NCBI GenBank assembly: GCA_018675575.1
Contig: JABGXW010000004.1
Location: 1 to 43,782, forward strand
Direction of reading: 5' to 3'
DNA length: 43,782 nt
Origin: Bacteriovoracaceae bacterium
GTDB lineage: Bacteria; Bdellovibrionota; Bacteriovoracia; Bacteriovoracales; Bacteriovoracaceae
In this document: piece by piece, positions 23,612-33,100 of the stretch
How positions within the stretch are numbered: position 1 is the first letter of the stretch
Layout: the number at the start of each line of letters is the position of its first letter
Made by a program: the position numbers and the translations under genes
The notes under the pieces: generated by a model
Seen by the model: the letters and a program-made list of their open reading frames with translations, nothing else
Databases searched by the model: none
Told to the model about the DNA's origin: nothing

Positions 23612-26353
23612 ATGAAAATTTTTGAATTAGCAAATGAAATTGAAGGCGAAATAACTCCATTACAATTGGTTGAGAAATTAAAAGGATATGGGTTTGCGGT
23701 TAGAAACCATATGTCTACCTTATCTGAGGAAGAAGTTATTAAATTTCATATACACTTAGACCAAGAAAAGAAGGCTTTAGAAGAAGCTGAAGGCACTAAG
23801 AAAAAAACAAAGAAAAAAGTAACGAAGAAAAAGGCAGCTAAAAAGAAAATTGCAAAGAAAGTTGCAAAGAAAGTTGCAAAGAAAGCTGATAAAACTTCTG
23901 TGGACGATAGCGAAAAAGTAACGGCGAAGAAAACTAAAACTGTCAAAAAGAAAACAGTGATTAGAAGAAAATCTGGAGAAAACGAAACTCTGAAGGCGGA
24001 AGAAGCTGCAAATCAGTTAGAAGAAAAGAGTGTTACAAAAGAAGCCTCTTTGGATACAGAAGCACAAACACAAGTAGCTTCTTTCTCTGAAAAAAAGAAT
24101 GCTCCGATAGGAGGTCTTAGAGTTGTAAAAGATGCTGGCAAGCCTCATGAAGAGTTAAAAGCTGACGCGACTGAAGAAGAAAAAGCTCTCTATAAAGAAA
24201 AAATACATAAGTTTACTCCTGTTTTTATACCGGAAGGTAAAGAGGAGATAAAAGAAGAAAAGAAAGAAACCAAGCTCACAACAGATCCTATTGAAAGTGA
24301 TGATAAAAAAGACAATGCAGATAATACAACGACTGCAAAAAAGCGAATGGGTGGTTTAGCCTCTCTCATGTCTGGTAAAAAAGGTGCTACTCGTTCTCAG
24401 GTTCTTAATGAAACGAGATCAACTTCCGAACTAAAGTCATATGCAGCTTTAAGTACTCTTGGACGTCCTATTTATACTCAATTAAAGAGGAAGAGAATTT
24501 ATTCTGGCCCTTCTGACAAAACAGAGATCACTGAAATAAAAGAAGCAAAAAGAATTATTCAATTACATGGTGGTGGAACAGTAAAACAAATTGCTAAAAA
24601 GCTATCTATCAAAGTTAAAGATCTTATCGATATGATGCTCGAAATCAATCTATTATGTAGAGCTGATGATTTTATTGGAATCAAGCTTGCTTCTCATGTA
24701 ACAAATCTCTATGATTACAGAGTAGAGGACATAAAGTTCAATGAAGATAAGGTAATTGGAAAAGAAGAATTAAGCTATGACCAAAAGTCATCTCTTCCAT
24801 TAAGAAATCCAATCATCACAATCATGGGCCATGTTGATCATGGTAAAACGACTTTGTTAGATTATATAAGACAAACAAAAGTTACTGATGGAGAAGCAGG
24901 TGGGATCACTCAACATATCGGTGCATACTCAGTAAAGATTGGAAAACAAAAACTCACATTTTTGGATACTCCAGGCCATGCGGCATTTGCTTCAATGAGG
25001 CAACGTGGAGCTGATGTTACAGATATAGTAGTACTCGTAGTTGCAGCAGATGATGGAGTTATGCCTCAGACTAAAGAATCTGTTAAATTCTGTCAGAATG
25101 CTGGAGTCCCAATCATTATTGCTGTTAATAAAATAGATAAAGAGGAAGCAAATCCAGACAGAGTTAAAAATGAATTAACTGAATTTGAAATCACGCCAGA
25201 AGAATGGGGTGGGACAACTCAATTTGTGCCAATTTCTGCACTTAAAGGTGATGGAGTAGACTCTTTATTAGAGGCCATAGCATTACAAGCAGAAATACTT
25301 GAATTACGTGCTGATCCTAAAAGTAAAGTTGAAGGTACAGTGATTGAATCTAAAATAGAAGGAGGACGTGGTGCAGTTGCAACAATCCTTATTCAAAATG
25401 GAACATTAAAAAAAGGTGATAGTTTAGTTGTTGGTGAGACATATGGACGCGCTAGAGGAATTATGGATAGTCTTGGTAAAACATTACAGTCCGCAGGACC
25501 ATCAATGCCAGTTCAAATACTAGGACTTAATTCGACTCCTTCACCTGGAGACACGCTAAATATTGTTAAATCAGAACGTGAAGCTAAGAAAATTGTTGAA
25601 AATAGAATTTCAGAAAAACGTGCTCTTGATATTGCAACACCAACTAAGAAAGTTTCACTTGAAGACTTTTTTGGGACTGCTGCAAATGAAGGTGTTGAAC
25701 AGAAGACGCTGAACCTTATTATAAGATCAGATGTTCAAGGTTCTTTTGAGGCGATTAAACAGGCCATACTACCTCTTACAAATGAAGAAGTTGAAGTCAA
25801 AATTATTGGTGGAGGCGTAGGCCCTATTACTGACAGTGATGTTCAATTAGCTGACTCTGCTGAGGCCATTATTATAGGCTTTAATATGAGACCAAATACC
25901 ACAGCTCGTCGACTTGCTGATCAAAAAGGCATTGAAGTCAAAACATATTCAATTATCTATGAATTAATCAATGAAGTAACCTTGGCACTTGAAGGACTCC
26001 TTGAATCTGCTTACGAAGAGAAATTTATTGGACGAGCAGAAGTTAAAGAACCATTTACTGTACCAAAAGTTGGAACTATTGCAGGTTCTGTGGTTATTGA
26101 TGGAAGTATCAAGGCTGGATGTAATGTTCGTCTTCTTAGAGAAGGTAAAATTATGTTTGATGGGAAAATGTCATCACTTAAGAGATTTAAAGACGATGTT
26201 AAAGAAGTGAAAAATGGCTTTGAATGTGGTGTTGGACTTGAAGGCTATAATGACATCAAAATAGGCGACCTTTTTGAAGCCTATATACTTGAAGAAAGAA
26301 AAAGAACTTTAGAAGAGGTTGCAAAAGAAACCACTTCTTCTGCTAGCTTATAG
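23612..26353 (+). CDS. infB: Translation initiation factor IF-2
   Basis: A 913-residue IF-2, the GTPase that brings initiator tRNA to the 30S subunit and promotes subunit joining. An IF2_N domain ([20 protein letters not shown]) opens the protein; residues ~60-110 are a Lys/Ala-rich tract, and a long low-complexity linker follows. A second IF2_N-like motif is near 310-350. The G domain has [11 protein letters not shown] (G1), DTPGHAAF (G3), NKID (G4) and SALKG (G5). Domains II-IV run to the end, including [18 protein letters not shown] and the C-terminal fMet-tRNA domain. Its TAG stop overlaps the ribosome site used by rbfA. The length is usual for a form with a full N-terminal extension. Confidence 0.97.
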   Translation: MKIFELANEIEGEITPLQLVEKLKGYGFAVRNHMSTLSEEEVIKFHIHLDQEKKALEEAEGTKKKTKKKVTKKKAAKKKIAKKVAKKVAKKADKTSVDDSEKVTAKKTKTVKKKTVIRRKSGENETLKAEEAANQLEEKSVTKEASLDTEAQTQVASFSEKKNAPIGGLRVVKDAGKPHEELKADATEEEKALYKEKIHKFTPVFIPEGKEEIKEEKKETKLTTDPIESDDKKDNADNTTTAKKRMGGLASLMSGKKGATRSQVLNETRSTSELKSYAALSTLGRPIYTQLKRKRIYSGPSDKTEITEIKEAKRIIQLHGGGTVKQIAKKLSIKVKDLIDMMLEINLLCRADDFIGIKLASHVTNLYDYRVEDIKFNEDKVIGKEELSYDQKSSLPLRNPIITIMGHVDHGKTTLLDYIRQTKVTDGEAGGITQHIGAYSVKIGKQKLTFLDTPGHAAFASMRQRGADVTDIVVLVVAADDGVMPQTKESVKFCQNAGVPIIIAVNKIDKEEANPDRVKNELTEFEITPEEWGGTTQFVPISALKGDGVDSLLEAIALQAEILELRADPKSKVEGTVIESKIEGGRGAVATILIQNGTLKKGDSLVVGETYGRARGIMDSLGKTLQSAGPSMPVQILGLNSTPSPGDTLNIVKSEREAKKIVENRISEKRALDIATPTKKVSLEDFFGTAANEGVEQKTLNLIIRSDVQGSFEAIKQAILPLTNEEVEVKIIGGGVGPITDSDVQLADSAEAIIIGFNMRPNTTARRLADQKGIEVKTYSIIYELINEVTLALEGLLESAYEEKFIGRAEVKEPFTVPKVGTIAGSVVIDGSIKAGCNVRLLREGKIMFDGKMSSLKRFKDDVKEVKNGFECGVGLEGYNDIKIGDLFEAYILEERKRTLEEVAKETTSSASL
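23849..23884 (+). repeat. Three tandem copies of a 12-base unit in infB
   Basis: The unit [A/G]TTGCAAAGAAA is repeated three times in register, encoding I/V-A-K-K. It lies in the Lys/Ala-rich part of IF-2. The identical codons point to slippage-type expansion in a tolerant linker. Confidence 0.85.
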
Positions 26354-26362
26354 GAGTCGATT

Positions 26363-26725
26363 ATTTCTGGGAAAAAGAATTTCAAAAAAGACCGTTTTCA
26401 AGAAAGTTTATTAAAAGAGATAAACGGTCTTTTGAGAAAAGATATCGCAGATTCAAGATTGCAGTTCATGACTTTTACTAAAGTTGACCTCAATGCCGAT
26501 TATTCAGATGCTACAATTTATTGGGATACCTTTGATCCTGAAAAAAAGGAATCTATTGATGATGCACTAAAATCAGTATCTGGAAAACTTAGATCTTCTC
26601 TTGCATCTATTCTTAATGTCAGACATACTCCAGCGCTTAATTTTAAATACGATTCTCAATATGAATCAGAACTTGCTATTAGTGAATTACTAGACAATGA
26701 AAGTAAAAAAAGGAAGTCTTTATAG
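26363..26725 (+). CDS. rbfA: Ribosome-binding factor A, probable ATT start
   Basis: A 120-residue RbfA, a 30S maturation factor of the KH-like fold. The family pattern is complete only if translation begins upstream of the first ordinary start codon (TTG 26432). The frame is open from the infB stop, and its codons encode RFQESLLKEINGLLRKDI, the conserved first helix, before DSRLQFMTFTKVDLNADYSDATIY. No ATG, GTG, TTG or CTG exists between the infB TAG and TTG 26432. ATT at 26363 lies six bases after AGGAG and gives the peptide (M)SGKKNFKKDRF and the normal family length. ATT at 26360 is a weaker alternative. Eleven bases separate it from truB. Confidence 0.85.
   Translation: MSGKKNFKKDRFQESLLKEINGLLRKDIADSRLQFMTFTKVDLNADYSDATIYWDTFDPEKKESIDDALKSVSGKLRSSLASILNVRHTPALNFKYDSQYESELAISELLDNESKKRKSL
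26386..26433 (+). promoter_or_regulatory. 12-bp inverted repeat in the first codons of rbfA
   Basis: AAAAGACCGTTT (26386-26397) and its exact complement AAACGGTCTTTT (26422-26433) flank a 24-base loop. The stem covers about codons 8 to 24 of rbfA as started at ATT. It could act in mRNA stability, processing or attenuation. Confidence 0.6.
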
Positions 26726-26736
26726 TTTCCTGGCCC

Positions 26737-27714
26737 ATGGAAAATCAAATCACCCCCAAAATTTTTAACATCTATAAACCAATAGGAATGACTTCTGGTG
26801 ACGTCGTCCATCACTTTAAAAAGAATCTTCTAAGACCTTTTGGAAAGATTGGCCATTTTGGAACGTTAGACCCATTTGCTGAGGGAGTTTTGCTTATTGG
26901 CGTGGGGGGCTCATGTCGACTTTCAGACTATGCCCACGAATTCTTGCCTAAAACTTATCTCGCTAAAGGTCTCGTCGGATCAAAAATGACTACAGGAGAT
27001 AGAGATGGACAGTTACTCGAAAAAAAACCTTGGGAACATCTAACTCAAAAAAATAATGATGAATTTCAAAATATATTTAATCAATTTTTAGGAGATTATA
27101 AGCAAACTCCTCCAGCATTTTCTGCCACGAAACATAAAGGTAAAGCTTTATATAAATGGGCGAGAGACGGGGTTATAATTAATAAGCCTCCAGTTAAAAG
27201 AAAAATTCATACTATTGAATTCATTTCGCTTAATGGGCAAGAATTAACATTTCGCGTAACAGTTTCCACAGGAACTTATATTAGAACATTATTTGAAGAT
27301 CTAACTGAAAAGTTAGGTACTGTGGGTCATTTGATAGTTTTAAAGCGTGAGTCTGTGGGTCCGATTTCCTCAAATGATGGGTTACTTAAAGAAAATTGGC
27401 CTATAAAAGAGGTCGACCAATCTAATATTCATTATTATGAAATGTCTGAATTACTGCCATTTCAATCTACTACTCTTACCAGAGATCAAGAAATACGTTA
27501 CGGAAATGGGATTGCTCAGAGCTTGATAGAGGTTGAAAAAATAATAAGACCTCCAAATAGTCTAGAACTTACACATTATTTAGCAGATAAACCCTTTCTA
27601 TGGGTTTATGGCGCATCTAATAACCTAATTGGTCTAGGTGAGGTTGTTGATAATACGGTTAAGACTTGTTTTAACCTACCCAAAAACCATTATAAAAGAC
27701 TAAAATCATTGTAG
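26737..27714 (+). CDS. truB: tRNA pseudouridine-55 synthase TruB
   Basis: A 325-residue TruB, which makes pseudouridine at position 55 in the T loop of tRNAs. NIYKPIGMTSGDVVH opens the catalytic domain. The catalytic Asp lies in GHFGTLDPFAEGVLLIG. QTPPAFSATKHKGKALYKWAR and the VTVSTGTYIRTLFEDL stretch are also diagnostic. The C-terminal ~80 residues are more divergent than in E. coli. It has no obvious ribosome site and follows rbfA by 11 bases, so it is probably translated by coupling. Its place after rbfA is the common bacterial order. Confidence 0.95.
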   Translation: MENQITPKIFNIYKPIGMTSGDVVHHFKKNLLRPFGKIGHFGTLDPFAEGVLLIGVGGSCRLSDYAHEFLPKTYLAKGLVGSKMTTGDRDGQLLEKKPWEHLTQKNNDEFQNIFNQFLGDYKQTPPAFSATKHKGKALYKWARDGVIINKPPVKRKIHTIEFISLNGQELTFRVTVSTGTYIRTLFEDLTEKLGTVGHLIVLKRESVGPISSNDGLLKENWPIKEVDQSNIHYYEMSELLPFQSTTLTRDQEIRYGNGIAQSLIEVEKIIRPPNSLELTHYLADKPFLWVYGASNNLIGLGEVVDNTVKTCFNLPKNHYKRLKSL

Positions 27715-27772
27715 AAAAGGTATTTCAATGCGTGCTATACTTGCAACAATGAATTTCTAAATGGAGAAAGCT

Positions 27773-28615
27773 GTGAGTAGTTCTATACTGGCGTTAATAA
27801 TTGCCATTTTGTTAACAATCGGTCTCATTGTCAAAATAGGGGTCATCAGTTTATCAATAGGTGCCTTTTATTTTTTATTCAGTAAAAAGAAATTAACAGT
27901 ATTGCAAACAGGTCATGGAGCAAATGGTTTTGCATTTGCTTTTGAATGGAATGCCGCTCGTGAACCAATTTCAATTAATCAAATCCAAGTAAAACTTTAT
28001 AATCCGTTTAGTACACCGACAGAAATAGAAGTTACGAGAGAATTTGCTCCACAAAAAGATGACTTCGGAATAGATGTAGACATGGGTCCAGGTTTTACAA
28101 AACTGTTATCAATTGCTGGATTTGACGATGCTGGAATTACAATAATTCTATCTTCTAAAGAAGGTGTGACAACTGTTTTTAATATGAAAGCATTCGCTTT
28201 TAAAAGCAAAATGGAAGATTCAAAACAAACAGTTGCTGTTTGGGAGTTAGACAATAAAAAAGGGCCCACAAAAAAATTTTACCATACTGTATCAAGATCA
28301 TTTATTGCAGAACCATTACCTTCTACCGGAAATAAAACACTGAAAATAGCATCTAACCCTGAGTTTGCTGGTGAGTTTACTGCAGCTGCAGCTGGTGGCG
28401 ATGGTGAAGCTGTTGAAAACTTTTCTGTTAGTAAGGTTTGGATTGAAGATGGTTGCATTGTTTGTAATGCGTGCGAAGACATCTATGAAGAAGTTTTTGA
28501 GGTTACTGCTGATACTTGCCTGATAAGAGATGGTGCTCCCTTGGATGATGGGCTAAAAATTCTTGAAGCATCTGACGCCTGTCCTGTTGAGGTTATTAAA
28601 TTTAATAGAGCTTAA
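27773..28615 (+). CDS. Membrane-anchored ferredoxin with unknown middle domain
   Basis: A 280-residue protein. I choose GTG 27773 because GGAG lies six bases upstream; the ATG at 27761 contains that site and would add four residues. One or two hydrophobic segments (ILALIIAILLTIGLIV and VISLSIGAFYFLF) anchor it. Residues ~45-205 are a beta-rich domain I do not recognise (VKLYNPFSTPTEIEVTREF). The C-terminal ~60 residues are a single-cluster ferredoxin: CIVCNAC (Cys228, 231, 234) and Cys270 in DACPVEVIKF, with the acidic stretch between as in 3Fe-4S/4Fe-4S ferredoxins. It would carry single electrons at the cytoplasmic membrane. Partners are not evident; it follows truB by 58 bases. Confidence 0.7.
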   Translation: MSSSILALIIAILLTIGLIVKIGVISLSIGAFYFLFSKKKLTVLQTGHGANGFAFAFEWNAAREPISINQIQVKLYNPFSTPTEIEVTREFAPQKDDFGIDVDMGPGFTKLLSIAGFDDAGITIILSSKEGVTTVFNMKAFAFKSKMEDSKQTVAVWELDNKKGPTKKFYHTVSRSFIAEPLPSTGNKTLKIASNPEFAGEFTAAAAGGDGEAVENFSVSKVWIEDGCIVCNACEDIYEEVFEVTADTCLIRDGAPLDDGLKILEASDACPVEVIKFNRA

Positions 28616-28836
28616 ATAACTTCACTATTTTGTGTTAGAAAAAATCTGTTAAAATACTGTAAGTTATTGAATAGATTATTCATTGCTCTGTCATCAAGCT
28701 GTTTTATCTCCAAAGAAGCAATCTAGTTAATCATAAAAGATTTATATCAGATGTGTACACTGTGTTTCTAGAGAAATCATTCACATAACATACTAACTTA
28801 TTTCATATTTAGTCACAAAATACCGATAGAGAGAGT

Positions 28837-30117
28837 ATGATATTTAATAGTTTATTAAAAGCTTTATCAATTTCAATTCTCTTTGTTAATTTTGCTACGG
28901 CCCAAAATCCACAAGCTGAAGAAAATCTTAGCTTTTCTGATTTTATAAAGAAAGCTAGACGGGCATATTCACAAGCAAGAAGACAAAGAAAAAATCGCAA
29001 ATCACAAAGCAAGAGAAATTCAGCTCTCATAAGACCAGAAGGATTTAATATCGGGGTCGAAGAGAAGTTAAACCAAGACAGCGGAGTCTGTGTTGGTTGT
29101 AAAGAAGTCATGCCATTAACTAAAAATGTATTATCCATACTAGATAAATTACAAAAAGCGATGCCCAATCAATCAATACCCATATCTGAAGAAATATCTT
29201 CATTAAAAGCGCATTACTATATCACACGAAAAATTTCAGAACTTTCAAATCTAAATTTAAAGAATAAAAATTGTCCATTAGGTTTAGATTTACTGAATAA
29301 TAATTCCAAAGGAGCATATAGTAAAAATAAAACTATTCTGTTCAGCTCATCTATACCTTTAAAAGAACTTAATCAGCTTCAAATCAATAGAGAAAATAGT
29401 GGACATCAGCTTTATGTGATGAGAACTAATATAAAAGACAAGTTTATCATTGTTGAGGTTGTAGAAGGTCATGAACCAACTATCTCCTTAGTCCAAATGG
29501 AGTATTTTAGTTGGGAAGAGCCTAAGACTGATGCTGCTATTACAAGAGAAATTATCAAAAAAAGAGAATACAAAACTTGGGGACCAAAAACAGAAACTAC
29601 TTTCGGGATAAATAATAAAATTAGATTAGGTTTTGAAATTGATTATAAAGAAAGTAGTATTAACATTCCTAAAGAACTTCGAATCTTTTCTATGGAAACT
29701 AAAACAGATACTCCATTATTTGATATTAAAACTAAGACTGTTCTTTCTACGCGTGATCAAGAAGCAAATATACAGTTAACTAGTGCTGATGGAGATAATA
29801 TAATAGCTGAATTCACAGCAGAAATCGATGGTGACCTGAAACTCGGAATCCCTATGGAATTCTCTATCAGTGATAATTATGGTTTAAAAAGTAAAGTATC
29901 AGTCATGAATAAGGGGGCTGTTGAGGGATCGTTCGACTTTATCGGGAATGGAAAACAATACTTTTCATTAAAGATACAAAACAATAAAGATCGACGAAAA
30001 ATTACTATTAATAAGGAGATTCAATTAAATGATTCAGACAGAATAAGCTTTCAAATGTCAAAATCATCTGACGATAAAGAAACTGGCGCCTGGCTCCGTT
30101 TCGAAAGAAGATTCTAA
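28837..30117 (+). CDS. Exported protein of unknown function
   Basis: A 426-residue secreted or periplasmic protein. The signal peptide is MIFNSLLKALSISILFVNFATA, cleaved before QNPQ. Residues ~35-65 are strongly basic (KKARRAYSQARRQRKNRK), unusual for a periplasmic protein and possibly a binding patch. A CVGC motif lies at about 86-89. The second half (~240-426) is repetitive beta strands such as TFGINNKIRLGFEIDYKE and FISLKIQNNK-like runs, ending in LRFERRF, which hints at an outer-membrane or surface beta structure. GAGAGAG precedes the ATG. It converges on the metalloprotease gene. I recognise no family. Confidence 0.6.
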   Translation: MIFNSLLKALSISILFVNFATAQNPQAEENLSFSDFIKKARRAYSQARRQRKNRKSQSKRNSALIRPEGFNIGVEEKLNQDSGVCVGCKEVMPLTKNVLSILDKLQKAMPNQSIPISEEISSLKAHYYITRKISELSNLNLKNKNCPLGLDLLNNNSKGAYSKNKTILFSSSIPLKELNQLQINRENSGHQLYVMRTNIKDKFIIVEVVEGHEPTISLVQMEYFSWEEPKTDAAITREIIKKREYKTWGPKTETTFGINNKIRLGFEIDYKESSINIPKELRIFSMETKTDTPLFDIKTKTVLSTRDQEANIQLTSADGDNIIAEFTAEIDGDLKLGIPMEFSISDNYGLKSKVSVMNKGAVEGSFDFIGNGKQYFSLKIQNNKDRRKITINKEIQLNDSDRISFQMSKSSDDKETGAWLRFERRF

Positions 30118-30161
30118 TACGTTATACGCAGGGCCTTTATCTATATGCTCTTTAATATTTA

Positions 30162-33100
30162 TTAATTTTGTGCCTTCTGGATATTCTTAGGCAGAATATC
30201 TAGAAAAATCTGGTAACTTTCTAACTGTTCAATTGTTAACTCACCACCTATAAAATTTGCTAAGACATTTATTGAAATATCGTAGAGCTTCTTTTCATCT
30301 TCTGTCGCTTCAGCCGGAGCTACATCTTTAGCCGCCTCTTTTATTGCTAACACAGCATCGATCTTTTCCTTTCCTAGTAAATATGTAAGGTATGACTTCT
30401 TGCCGACTTCTTCTCCAAGCTGAGTAACAAAAAACTCTTCAGTAAATACTGGATTGTTTGGTGGAAATCCTGCAATTTGATTAACAAGTCCTATCGGCAA
30501 GGTCCAAACTGCGAGCTCAGCAGGCGCTAAATCAGCGGGAACAGGAGGGTTCATTCTCCATTGAATAACTTTTAATACTGTTTCTTTTCCGAGTTTATTA
30601 AGAAATTCAGCATTAGCAATACTTTCAATCATTGTATAAGCAATAATATTGTCTTCAGTAGCACCATAGACAACATCGTCTATCATCTGAGTAATAATAT
30701 AATCACTCTCAAAGCTATTATCTAAGTCCTTTTTTCTAACTGTAAGGGTATTTAAAATTGCTCTACCTTCATCTCTATAGTCAACATCCTCAGTTTGTCC
30801 AAAAACTATAGGCATATTCAAGATAACTTTATTGAGATATTCAGCTCCATCTTCAGGAAGACCTAAAAGTTCTCTGAATGCAAAAGAATCAGGAATATTC
30901 TTGATTAAATAACCTAAACCAATTTCATATTCTTGTTCGTATAATTCACCATTTTCTCTTTTAAACTTAACTGGATTATTAATTGGTGTTCCAGAGGCCA
31001 AGTGACTCATCATTATTAATACTTTTGGTGCTATTTCAGGATGGTCCATAAACGATCTTTTTACTTCATCTGATATTGGTCTTCCTGTTTCTCTTTGGAA
31101 TAATGACTTTGCGGCCATCAATTTATCAGCCCAAACACCTAATACGTATCTATCTGAAGAATAAATATGATCTGGATGAGAGTCTTTAAATCCATTTATA
31201 AATTTCCCTGCCTCTCCCACTACTTTAAATCCATCTTCTAAAACGGCCTTTTTAACTGCAGGATCAAAACATGATGTTGGAACATATTTAATTGAAAATA
31301 GACCTTCATAAATTATTGCGAGAGGCTTAAGTTCAACTTTCTTTTCAGTTACGATATCATTTTCTGCTTTAATATCATCACTTAATCCTTCATCATCTGA
31401 AGCTGTCGGCTTTTCAATTTTTGAAAGAGCACACATATGATCGGGAGTCTTTAGAATATCTAAAAAGAATTGTCCTGCGATCTTAACTGCATCCCTTCTA
31501 TCATTAATCATAACGCATACTGGATATTGTGCAGTTTGTTCTGGAGAACAACCTGAAACCATAAGATCATCATCAAATATTGTTGCAAATCTTTCCCAGT
31601 CTTCAAATACGTCTCTAATGTTATTAAATTCTCTATTACGTGCAAGTAGATATCCTTCTAAAGAGTAGACTGAAAAGTTATCTCTACCATCTCTAAAGTT
31701 TCTGTATTTATAGAGTCTATGATGTCTGGCTATTCTATGTTCAATTATTTCCACAAGTGAAGTACCCTCATCAAATCTATTACATGAGGTTGAAAGTCCT
31801 GCATTACCATCTGTACAAAAATTAAAGTCTTTCTTTTCAATTCCCTGTGCTTCTAGGACAGGATATAAGTCTTGAAGAGTTGTTTCTACTTTTACAAACT
31901 TTGCTTCTTCATCTTCTTTAGTTTTCAACTCAATCTCTCTGGCATAAGCAAATCTTAATGCCGCAATATCATATTTTCCAAACACTGTAAGTTCGTTAAG
32001 TGTCGAGATTGCATAATCCATAACGGAGGAGTAAGTAGGTTCATTATGAAGTTTTGATCCAACTCTTGCTCCTAAGGCATCAAGCTCATCTTTTGTATAA
32101 AAATTGTCTTTATCAAAAGATCCGATAAAGTTATGTCTTAGGCCTAGGTTATGTCCAAACTCATGGATTAAAGTAGAAGTATAAGAGTAGGGAACAATAA
32201 TATCTCTTGCCTTCTTTTGAAGTTCTGGAGAAAGGTCATCGAATTCTTTTAATACTTTTGTTCCTGCAATGAAGAACCCTGGTTCATCTTCTACTCCAGG
32301 AAGTAAAACTTTAACACTCCCTGCAATTTGCATAAACTCTTCAGAATAAGCGTTGTTTGAACTGAATCTATGAATTTCTTTATCTTTATTAAGAGAACCT
32401 TTCTCTAAATCATCTAATCCTTTCATACTTAAATGCGTAGGATTAATACTTGTTCTGAGCTCTTTTTGGATTGAACTTATGGCCTTATGTTGATTTCTCG
32501 AAAGCTTTTCTAATGTCTTTTCACTTAGAAGATTATGCTTTTTCATATTAACTTTAAATTTTGAAATAAGATCATTCATTTCATCTGAAGTCATTTGAGC
32601 TTTTGCTAATACAGAAGAAGTTGAAGAGTTTCCAGTATTACGTTTCTCAAACGAAACTTCATTTGACTTTTCATCTGGCTTCTCGTTTGTAAGATCAACC
32701 ATTGATTGCCAGACCCATCTTGTCTGAGAAGTTAATACTCCTCCGTACATATTGACATGGCCTTGAAGAATTTCTCCTGTGTAAGGATGTGTTACTGTTG
32801 GAGCATATCCAAGTAGTCCATTAGCAAGAGGATCGTCAATAAGAACAAGTACGTTGTTTCTTAAGTCTCCTGAGGATTTACCTCTTGATTGATAGTCAAA
32901 TTCAAGTCTAATCCCTGATTTCGATTGTGCAAGGGCATCATTTAAAACTTTTTCAGATTTCTTAGTCGCCTCAAGAATCAGCTTGTTTTCAGGCCTAAAA
33001 TAAGAATCACTTAAAAAATACTTAACAACATTTGGTTTTGCTTCTGTTCCTGGTGCCCATCTATTTAGTAAGTACTTTTTAACTTTGCGTGAAGAATCAT

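Noticed and set aside
23790..23960. Lys/Ala-rich tract of infB as a separate histone-like gene
   Set aside because: It is in frame within IF-2, whose N-terminal linker is commonly of this composition.
26432..26725. rbfA starting at TTG 26432
   Set aside because: It would delete the conserved first helix and has no properly spaced ribosome site.
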